Source: Planctomycetota bacterium
Lineage (GTDB): Bacteria; Planctomycetota; Planctomycetia; Planctomycetales; Planctomycetaceae
NCBI GenBank assembly: GCA_024278285.1
Contig: JAJRTM010000717.1
Span: 1 to 9,333, forward strand
Direction of reading: 5' to 3'
Length of the DNA: 9,333 nt
The notes beneath the pieces were generated by a model. That model worked only from the letters and a program-made list of their open reading frames with translations. It was not told the DNA's origin and ran no database searches. A program made the position numbers and the translations under genes. Of the stretch, positions 1 to 5,295 are shown piece by piece (the stretch's first letter is position 1; the number at the start of each line of letters is the position of its first letter).

Positions 1-108
1 ACGGAAGCCCCGCCCGGCCCCCAGCCGATCTGGATTGGCATCCGCCGCATGACCGACTTCACCCTCGCCTGGCTCACCTTCGGCCCCGGCAAAAAAACTT
101 ATGTATAA
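1..108 (+). CDS. 3' end of a GC-rich gene, possibly IS4-type transposase C-terminus
   Basis: Frame 1 is open from the window edge to a TAA at 106-108 and encodes 35 residues, including IWIGIRRMTDFTLAWLTFGP. It is far richer in G and C than the rest of the window, with almost every codon ending in G or C apart from the last few. The pattern W-x-G-x-R-x-x-D-F-x-x-A-W-x-x-F-G-P reminds me of the C-terminal tail of some IS4-type transposases, but the catalytic domain lies outside the window and I could not identify a terminal inverted repeat after the stop. The composition contrast with the leftward genes that follow fits acquired DNA. Coding status is fairly likely; the family assignment is a guess. 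Confidence 0.45.
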   Translation, partial: TEAPPGPQPIWIGIRRMTDFTLAWLTFGPGKKTYV

Positions 109-125
109 ACAACAGGTGCAAGCAC

Positions 126-149
126 GCCATCCTACGAAAAGCGGATGGG
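126..149. repeat. Small hairpin between the two converging gene ends
   Basis: CCATCC (127-132) and GGATGG (143-148) form a 6-bp stem around a 10-nt loop, between the rightward gene ending at 108 and the leftward gene ending at 153. A near-palindrome GTGCAAGCAC lies just to the left (116-125). There is no T-run, so it is at best a weak terminator or the remnant of an element end. Confidence 0.25.
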
Positions 150-152
150 CTA

Positions 153-536
153 TCAAACTGTGGGCAGGTATTCTTGCAGAAGGTTTGCCAGTTCATTCGT
201 GAAGCGACTGCGGGGCATGACGGTATTGCAGCCGGCTTTGCGGGCTTGTTTCAGCAAGTCTGTTTGAACGTGCGAACCGAACGCGATTACTGTCAGCTTG
301 GGTGCAAGTTCACGAAGACGGGGCAGTTCGTCCAGGCAGTTGCTCATCGAAGAAAGATCGATGAGCAGTAGCGAAACTTTTTCCGTTGAAAGTTGCTTTG
401 CTAGTTGATCCAGATCAGAAAAGCATCGCACCTCGCGTTTTAATTATTTTGCGGTATCGCAGATGCGTGTTTCGAAAAAGAAATCGTTGCACGCTAAGAC
501 TCCCAGGCTGCTTGATTGATTCACTTCTTCAGGCAT
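153..536 (-). pseudogene. Pseudo-receiver (CheY-like) protein gene interrupted by an in-frame TAA
   Basis: Read through, the frame gives a 127-residue single-domain response-regulator-like protein. The first 30 codons (from ATG at 536) give beta-1 (LGVLACNDFFFETRI), then a TAA at 446-444 interrupts, and the same frame continues for about 96 codons to the stop at 155-153. The downstream part holds VSLLLIDLSS, with an Asp where the phospho-acceptor sits, VIAFGSHV, and ARKAGCNTVMPRSRF. The acidic pair after beta-1 and the conserved Lys after beta-5 are absent, so even the intact form would be an atypical receiver. The start overlaps the lnt stop by 8 bases, suggesting translational coupling. A CAA-to-TAA change would explain the stop. 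A GTG at 431 could restart translation but would lack beta-1. It could be a real nonsense mutation or a sequence error. Confidence 0.75.
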
Positions 537-2388
537 TGGAAACTTCCTCCCGCTTTTTCTTGACAGGAACCCAGCGGGAAAGAAACAAGCCGAAGCAGGT
601 AAGTAAGCAACTTTGTGCGAACCAGTCTCCCCAAAGTAGATACAGCGAACTGCGGTTATCGAGCGGAATTGTCTGCACAAGAACGGCATCGATTTTTCTG
701 CGATACGTTCCTGTTTTCGGGTCGATAAAACTCGATTGGCGGGGTTCGCCGCTGACCGGGTCTCTTTCGAGAAAGACTTCGGGATTGATCACGACGCCAT
801 CGCCATCGATGAAGGAGGAGATCCCCATGTTGGCGGCTCGTACCAACGGTTTTCTGCATTCAACTGCTCGGAATTGAGCCGTGATTAAATGTTGATCGTG
901 TTCGCTGGAGCCGGCGAACCAGCCATCGTTGGAAAGATTCACCAGAAAATCGATCGGTTTTTTGGTTGATGAATTCTTTTCGACCGACCGTACAATCTTG
1001 CGGACAACGTGAGGCACCGTATCTTCAAAACAGATGACCGGAGCAAACCGCCAGTTTTTGTATTCAAACAGTGTCGCAGATTTCCCCGCAGTCAGCCCGA
1101 AATTATCAGGGATATAAGCGGAGAGAATTGGCAGGTCTTTGCCGGGTATGTATTCGCCGAACGGAACGCGATGTAATTTATCGTAACGCGGTCCGAGTCC
1201 TTCTTCGGGAGTGATGAGTTGGGCAGAATTATATTGACCGAGCTGATTCGGTTTTGCTTCGTAGCATCCCAGACCAATCACCATCGCTGCCCCTGCCTTT
1301 TCGCTTAGCTCAGCCAGGGTATCTGCCACGCGAGTATCTTTCCACGATTCGGGCGGGAAGAAGGGGGCGATATCAGCAAGATCTGCCGGCGTCAGGGAAG
1401 GGTCTGCTTGCTGCAAGGTGTATCGAAACATCCCTTCGGGCCAAACGATAATATCGGGCTGCTGCTTGACCGCGTAGCTGGTTAATTCGTTATGAACAAG
1501 GTAAGACTCTTCGTATTGTTCACGCGGAATATGTAACGCTGCCTTGAAATTCCCCTGCACCAAAGCAACTCGCGGTCCCGGTTGGAAGTCGGCTTGGGAA
1601 CGTCTGAAATATCCGTAACCGATGACCGCGACAAGAACAAGCGAGGCAACAACCAGTTGCCTGAAAGGTTGCTTGACCAATGCAGTCGCTGGTTCATTAT
1701 CTTTTTGTAATTCTGGAACGAGGCGTAATTTATTTAGAAAACGCGATGGTATTTGTAATGCGATGGCCGCTGAGAATAACATCACAAAATAGCTGACGCT
1801 GTAAGCTCCGAACAGATCACTAACTTGGATTAGTTCCGTCCAGCGATATTGTGTATGTCCCAGATAGTACCAGCCGAATCCGGTGAAGAGGAAGCCGCGA
1901 AGGTATTCCAAACCTGTCCAGACAACAGGGGCAGTCCAAAGTAACGGCATCTTCCAACGATGAACCGCAATTCGTGAAATCCCGATAAAAACCGGCACAT
2001 ACGCAGCAACATAACCGGCAAGAAGAATCCAGGCGAAGTACATGAGCGGGTCGCCGTATCGCATCCATTGTAAAGCGGGAACGGTGAAGCATAATGTTCC
2101 CAGATAACTGGCGGTATACATCCAGCGTGTCGGTCGCTTCAAACGAATAAGCAGTAGCCAGGGAATGGGCGCCAGCCAGGCGAGTGGTGCAAAATCGAGC
2201 GGCGGGAAACTGGCCCACATCGCAAAGCCTGCGATGATCGAAAGCAGTAACGCACCGCGCACGCCGGCTGGTCGGTTTTCTGCCCGGTCAATAATTTGAT
2301 GCACACTCAGTTCCACGCGACCCCGTTTTTTCTTTGTCTTCGATTGCTGTTGTTCAACCGGTTGAAGTTGTGTTGAAACATCATCCAT
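529..2388 (-). CDS. lnt: Apolipoprotein N-acyltransferase
   Basis: Lnt transfers an acyl chain from a phospholipid to the N-terminal cysteine of lipoproteins, the last step of lipoprotein maturation, in the cytoplasmic membrane. The 619-residue product has about 45 polar N-terminal residues, then hydrophobic segments at roughly 44-60, 67-83, 92-107, 115-138, 148-165, 195-212 and 244-260. The nitrilase-like domain (about 272-570) carries Glu318 in WPEG, Lys404 in [14 protein letters not shown] and Cys453 in ICFED, matching the family's Glu-Lys-Cys triad. A final membrane segment lies near 587-604. ATG at 2388 is chosen because AAGG lies just upstream; the frame runs on to 2436, but there it encodes a dispersed repeat. 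It is about 100 residues longer than the E. coli enzyme, mainly from the N-terminal tail and loops. Its stop overlaps the start of the receiver-like gene. Confidence 0.95.
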   Translation of the reverse strand: MDDVSTQLQPVEQQQSKTKKKRGRVELSVHQIIDRAENRPAGVRGALLLSIIAGFAMWASFPPLDFAPLAWLAPIPWLLLIRLKRPTRWMYTASYLGTLCFTVPALQWMRYGDPLMYFAWILLAGYVAAYVPVFIGISRIAVHRWKMPLLWTAPVVWTGLEYLRGFLFTGFGWYYLGHTQYRWTELIQVSDLFGAYSVSYFVMLFSAAIALQIPSRFLNKLRLVPELQKDNEPATALVKQPFRQLVVASLVLVAVIGYGYFRRSQADFQPGPRVALVQGNFKAALHIPREQYEESYLVHNELTSYAVKQQPDIIVWPEGMFRYTLQQADPSLTPADLADIAPFFPPESWKDTRVADTLAELSEKAGAAMVIGLGCYEAKPNQLGQYNSAQLITPEEGLGPRYDKLHRVPFGEYIPGKDLPILSAYIPDNFGLTAGKSATLFEYKNWRFAPVICFEDTVPHVVRKIVRSVEKNSSTKKPIDFLVNLSNDGWFAGSSEHDQHLITAQFRAVECRKPLVRAANMGISSFIDGDGVVINPEVFLERDPVSGEPRQSSFIDPKTGTYRRKIDAVLVQTIPLDNRSSLYLLWGDWFAQSCLLTCFGLFLSRWVPVKKKREEVSNA

Positions 2389-2415
2389 GAAATTCGCCTT
2401 GTTAATTCGTAGGTT

Positions 2416-2433
2416 AGGCTTTCCAGCCTGACA
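2416..2433 (-). repeat. 18-bp dispersed repeat, copy 1 (upstream of lnt)
   Basis: The minus strand reads TGTCAGGCTGGAAAGCCT, identical to copy 2 at 2750-2767 in the opposite orientation. The core AGGCT-GGAA-AGCCT is a hairpin with a GNRA-type tetraloop when read from the minus strand. It lies 28 bases upstream of the lnt start, so it may fall in the lnt leader. Confidence 0.75.
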
Positions 2434-2449
2434 CAAAAAAAGCTTCGTC

Positions 2450-2464
2450 TTTATTATTTACTAT
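2450..2464 (+). repeat. 15-bp direct repeat, left copy
   Basis: TTTATTATTTACTAT is repeated exactly at 2602-2616, 152 bp away. The two copies flank the REP-like element at 2476-2555. Flanking bases differ on both sides, so the match is exactly 15 bp. Confidence 0.7.
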
Positions 2465-2475
2465 TCAGCTTTGGC

Positions 2476-2555
2476 GTAGGGTGCGCTACCCGCGGACCAC
2501 GATGGAAGGTGGATCCCCCAACTTCGTGCGGTGGTCCGCAATAGCGGACCCTACC
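2476..2555. repeat. REP-like element: two inverted imperfect arms
   Basis: Left arm 2476-2500 (GTAGGGTGCGCTACCCGCGG, then ACCAC) and right arm 2531-2555 are imperfect inverted copies, differing by about three substitutions and one indel. The right arm is itself a perfect hairpin, GGTCCGC-AATA-GCGGACC (2533-2550). The left arm has decayed, leaving only GGGT-GCGCT-ACCC. The arms are separated by 30 nt. The arrangement resembles paired REP/BIME sequences. The gap it sits in separates moeA from lnt. Confidence 0.7.
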
Positions 2556-2601
2556 AACACCCTGAATTCCTATAGAAACTAAACGTCGCTGAATCGTTAC
2601 A

Positions 2602-2616
2602 TTTATTATTTACTAT
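2602..2616 (+). repeat. 15-bp direct repeat, right copy
   Basis: This is an exact copy of 2450-2464. On the minus strand it supplies AATAAT, which sits 17 nt downstream of TTGCTC and could serve as a weak promoter for lnt; that is speculative. Confidence 0.7.
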
Positions 2617-2642
2617 GTTAAGAAAATGAGCAAATTGATCGT

Positions 2643-2738
2643 TTAATGGAAGTCAAATCTGTTTTCGGTTTTTATGTAAAGCATACCTCTTTTCGCAGTC
2701 GCCTTTGGCTTGCCGTTAAACGAAATTTTCTTCATCAT
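2643..2738 (-). CDS. Possible 31-residue basic small protein
   Basis: A short frame between moeA and lnt begins MMKKISFNGKPKATAKRGML and ends NRFDFH before TAA. It is lysine-rich, with no recognisable family, membrane segment or cysteine. No convincing Shine-Dalgarno precedes either ATG (2738 or 2735), and the upstream extension of the frame runs through the dispersed 18-bp repeat and the moeA 3' end. It is listed because it fills an otherwise unexplained stretch; it may well be non-coding. Confidence 0.15.
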   Translation of the reverse strand: MMKKISFNGKPKATAKRGMLYIKTENRFDFH

Positions 2739-2749
2739 AAAACCGTATT

Positions 2750-2767
2750 TGTCAGGCTGGAAAGCCT
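2750..2767 (+). repeat. 18-bp dispersed repeat, copy 2 (at the end of moeA)
   Basis: TGTCAGGCTGGAAAGCCT, with the hairpin CAGGCT-GGAA-AGCCTG at 2753-2768, ends three bases beyond the moeA stop codon. It is inverted relative to copy 1. A 3'-end hairpin for the moeA transcript is possible, but no T-run follows on the minus strand. Confidence 0.75.
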
Positions 2768-2770
2768 GCC

Positions 2771-3994
2771 TTACGGTTCTGAATGCCAGAACTGAATTTG
2801 TACCTCGTCGCCTGGTTGGTATGATTTCTCGCCCGGTGGAAAACAGATCATGCCATTTGCCAATGCTGTCCCTCGGATATCCGCAGAACCGACCCAACGG
2901 ACCGGTTTCGCCAAGATTTTTCCTGCGGAAAAGGAAATCTGTGCGGGATAATAAACAGGACGCTCAGATTTGACTAGATGAGCTTGCTGTAAGTAAGCGG
3001 TATGCAAGGAATTAGCTACGTTTTCACTTCCCTGAAAAGACCTTAATGCACTTCGGACGAACAATTCAAAGCAAACCAGCGCACTGACCGGATTACCCGG
3101 CAGGCCGAAAACGTAACTTCGCTTGCCATCTTCCCGGCTGTACTCGCCAAACCAGATCGGCTTGCCCGGCTTGAGTTGCACCTTATGAAAGACCTGCTTC
3201 ACTCCCATTTCCTGAAGTATTTTCGGAACTAAATCGAGTACGCCTGCTGAAACGCCTCCCGAGAGAATGAGAAAATCGGATTCCAATCCCTGCAAGATTT
3301 TGACTCGCAGTTCATCGACTTCATCGCGGGCAATTCCTAATGGAACGGCGATCGCGTTGGCATTTTCAATTTGCGAGATCAGCATCGCTTCGTTGGAATT
3401 ACGAATTTGTCCGGGACCGGGAGTTTGATCGACAGGAACTAATTCGTTTCCTGTTGCAAGAATCGAAACCGTGGGACGCCGAAAAACCTGGACTTCTGCA
3501 AAGCCAAGTTCAGCGAGTAAGCTGATCTGTGGAAATCTTAACACTGTTCCCGCATCCAGAACAGTTTCCCCTGCTTGCAGCGATTCCCCCTGATGCAGCA
3601 TGTTGCGGCTCGGAGCAATACTGGAGATCTCAACACGAATCCGATCCGATTCTGCGCCGCTGACATCTTCAATTTTAACGACGGCATCTGTCCCTGCAGG
3701 AAGTTGTGTGCCTGTCATCACCTGCACGGTTTTCCCGGCAGTGAGTGAAACGGTCGGGACTTCGCCCGCGGTCAGTCGTTCCAAAACATCAAGTTCAACT
3801 CCCGCGCGATCGATATCACAAGAGCGAACCGCAAAGCCATCCATCAGCGATTTATTAAACGGCGGGGAATCGACGGTTGCAATAATCGGTTCCGCCAGCG
3901 GCAACCCCGCCACTTCATTTAACGGCAGGCCACTGGCAGAAATTGGGGAAATTGTTTCTTTGATCGCAACAAGAGCTTGTTCAACAGTCAGCAT
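2771..3994 (-). CDS. moeA: Molybdopterin molybdenumtransferase MoeA
   Basis: MoeA inserts molybdate into adenylylated molybdopterin, the last step of molybdenum-cofactor synthesis in the cytoplasm. The 407-residue product is close to the usual family length of about 410. Motifs in order are SLMDGFA (49-55, with the conserved Asp52), TGTQLPAGTDAVV (94-106), ATGNELVP (180-187), GQIRNSN (195-201), SGGVSAGVLD (245-254), KPGKP (275-279) and GLPGNPVSA (297-305), followed by the C-terminal beta domain ending near ANGMICFP (379-386). ATG at 3994 is chosen because the product then begins MLTVEQAL, the usual MoeA start; the frame extends to a TTG at 4078 without family-like sequence. No other cofactor gene is adjacent. 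It is divergent from the Rrf2-family gene across 234 bp. Confidence 0.95.
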   Translation of the reverse strand: MLTVEQALVAIKETISPISASGLPLNEVAGLPLAEPIIATVDSPPFNKSLMDGFAVRSCDIDRAGVELDVLERLTAGEVPTVSLTAGKTVQVMTGTQLPAGTDAVVKIEDVSGAESDRIRVEISSIAPSRNMLHQGESLQAGETVLDAGTVLRFPQISLLAELGFAEVQVFRRPTVSILATGNELVPVDQTPGPGQIRNSNEAMLISQIENANAIAVPLGIARDEVDELRVKILQGLESDFLILSGGVSAGVLDLVPKILQEMGVKQVFHKVQLKPGKPIWFGEYSREDGKRSYVFGLPGNPVSALVCFELFVRSALRSFQGSENVANSLHTAYLQQAHLVKSERPVYYPAQISFSAGKILAKPVRWVGSADIRGTALANGMICFPPGEKSYQPGDEVQIQFWHSEP

Positions 3995-4030
3995 GTTTTC
4001 TTTCAATTTTATTTTATTGATGTAGAATGC

Positions 4031-4060
4031 ATTGTAACCACGCACCCTACAAGATGCGAA
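4031..4060 (-). promoter_or_regulatory. Candidate sigma-70-type promoter for moeA
   Basis: On the minus strand TTCGCA (4060-4055) and TACAAT (4036-4031) are 18 nt apart. The -10 matches the consensus at five of six positions and the -35 at four. Initiation would give a leader of about 30 nt before the ATG at 3994. Confidence 0.3.
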
Positions 4061-4175
4061 CTTCTCTATCAACGCCAAAACTGGATCATGACATGGCCTG
4101 TTAATTATTTAAGTTGTCAGGAGGGGCCTCAAGAGCGCACCCTGCAAATTGAATGGTTACTTTTTTTTATCATAA

Positions 4176-4210
4176 ACTCGGTTGACCTAAAGAGGCATAA
4201 CGAGTACCTT
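4176..4210 (+). promoter_or_regulatory. Candidate promoter and operator of the Rrf2-family gene
   Basis: TTGACC (4182-4187) and TACCTT (4205-4210), 17 nt apart, could be -35 and -10 boxes; the -10 is poor. An imperfect inverted repeat, ACTCGGTT (4176-4183) and AACGAGT (4199-4205), overlaps both boxes and would suit autoregulation by a dimeric repressor. This is inference from position only. Confidence 0.3.
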
Positions 4211-4228
4211 AATTGCTGGAATTGTCTT

Positions 4229-4663
4229 ATGCGGTTATCACTTCACACAGATTATGCGTTACGAACTCTGATGTACCTGGCGGCTGAGCGTAAGCGAAGT
4301 TCAATTCAGGACATAGCGAGTTTCTTCGAGATTTCGCGCGATCACCTGGCGAAAGTTGTTCGTCGTCTTTCTCAGGAAGGCTACATTCGAACGGTACGCG
4401 GCGTGGGCGGCGGGATCGAACTGGCTCAGAATTCGGAAGACATTAACCTGGGAGAATTGATTGATCGATTCGAAGGGTCGCTGCATCTTCTCGATTGTGT
4501 CGCTGTGGATGGGGTTTGTCGGATACAGCCAAATTGCAAGTTGAAAGATGTTTTTGCAGAGGCAGAACGTATTCAGCGAGAGTATTTGGGGCAACATACC
4601 CTCAGCGATTTGATTCCTTCTGGAACAAAACTTGTTGAATTGAAAACCGATGCGGCAAATTAA
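4229..4663 (+). CDS. Rrf2-family Fe-S transcriptional regulator, NsrR-like
   Basis: This 144-residue cytoplasmic regulator starts MRLSLHTDYALRTLMYLA, typical of NsrR-type Rrf2 proteins. A winged helix-turn-helix spans about 25-65 (IQDIASFFEISRDHLAKVV, then RGVGGGIELA). Cys90, Cys97 and Cys103 (CX6CX5C) lie in the loop that binds an Fe-S cluster in IscR and NsrR. E. coli NsrR has CX4CX5C, so the first spacing is longer here. The family senses NO, iron-sulfur status or redox state through the cluster; which of these applies here is not shown. ATG at 4229 is chosen because the family's conserved N-terminus begins there, although the frame is open upstream to 3977. It is followed after 32 bp by the c-heme gene, presumably co-transcribed and perhaps co-regulated. 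Confidence 0.88.
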   Translation: MRLSLHTDYALRTLMYLAAERKRSSIQDIASFFEISRDHLAKVVRRLSQEGYIRTVRGVGGGIELAQNSEDINLGELIDRFEGSLHLLDCVAVDGVCRIQPNCKLKDVFAEAERIQREYLGQHTLSDLIPSGTKLVELKTDAAN

Positions 4664-4695
4664 TGGTTCACCTGTTTTTATAGAGAGATACTTTC

Positions 4696-5211
4696 ATGAA
4701 GCGTATGATGATTTTGTCATTAATGGGATTACTGATTTTCAGTTCTTTTCAAATTGGCGCTGCAGAGGAAAAGAAGAAAAGGCCGGCTGTTGATCGCGCT
4801 CGCAAAATGGGCGAAATGCTGGATACCCTCTACAAGAACGCCATCGTTCTCATTACGACACATTACGTGAAAGAAGATTCGGATCTGGCTGCAGGCGATG
4901 CTTTTCAAGCGTTGTTCAAAGTCATGAAAGAAAAGGGGTATCATGAAGTTCGCTTGATCGATGCTTCCGGCGAAGCGTATGATGATGATAACATTCCACG
5001 TAAAGGGTTTGAGCAGGCAGCCGTGAAGGCACTACTTGGTGGTGCAAAAACGTATGAAAAAGTGATCAAGAAAGATGGCAAGCGTTATCTGCAATACGCC
5101 ACTCCCATTCCTGTGGTCATGGATAAATGTATTATGTGCCATGAAAATTATCGAGATGTCCCTCAAGGGCAGCCCATCGGTGCGTTAAGCTACACCATTC
5201 CGATTGAATAG
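4696..5211 (+). CDS. Exported DUF3365-type c-heme protein
   Basis: The 171-residue product begins with a signal peptide: MKRMM, a hydrophobic stretch at about 5-20, and likely cleavage near GAA (21-23). The mature part resembles the DUF3365 (Tll0287-like) heme domain, with a helical region of about 31-80, a PAS-like sheet (VRLIDASGEAYDDDN, about 85-99), and a C-terminal YATPIPV followed by Cys145-x-x-Cys148-His149, the c-type heme attachment motif. GALSYTIPIE closes the domain. It would therefore be a periplasmic monoheme cytochrome, either an electron carrier or a gas or redox sensor. AGAGAG about 9 nt before the ATG is a modest ribosome-binding site. It lies 32 bp after the Rrf2-family gene in the same direction and ends at a strong terminator. 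The domain name is from recall; the CxxCH and signal peptide are seen directly. Confidence 0.85.
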   Translation: MKRMMILSLMGLLIFSSFQIGAAEEKKKRPAVDRARKMGEMLDTLYKNAIVLITTHYVKEDSDLAAGDAFQALFKVMKEKGYHEVRLIDASGEAYDDDNIPRKGFEQAAVKALLGGAKTYEKVIKKDGKRYLQYATPIPVVMDKCIMCHENYRDVPQGQPIGALSYTIPIE

Positions 5212-5237
5212 AGTGTTTTGAACTTCAATTTACAAAC

Positions 5238-5281
5238 GAAAAAACTCTCCTGCCTCTAAGAGACAGGAGAGTTATTTTTTG
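5238..5281. terminator. Bidirectional intrinsic terminator
   Basis: AACTCTCCTG (5243-5252) pairs perfectly with CAGGAGAGTT (5264-5273), around an 11-nt loop that can itself form a 3-bp stem. On the plus strand the stem is followed by ATTTTTT (5274-5280), serving the c-heme gene. On the minus strand it is followed by a T-run complementary to the A's at 5237-5244, serving the flagellin gene. Confidence 0.9.
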
Positions 5282-5295
5282 TCGACAGGGTTAGA

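Noticed and set aside
2389..2436. N-terminal extension of lnt
   Set aside because: The added residues translate the dispersed 18-bp repeat, and AAGG lies properly before ATG 2388.
4051..4057. AAGATGC, resembling half of an E. coli NsrR site, near the moeA promoter
   Set aside because: It is only a half site with no matching second half, and the local regulator is too diverged to assume the E. coli motif.
4121..4130. GAGGGGCCTC palindrome in the moeA-Rrf2 gap
   Set aside because: The loop would be only two bases and no T-run follows; it is too short to call a terminator or operator.
3977..4228. N-terminal extension of the Rrf2-family gene
   Set aside because: The conserved Rrf2 N-terminus begins at 4229, and the upstream frame overlaps the moeA start and the promoter region.
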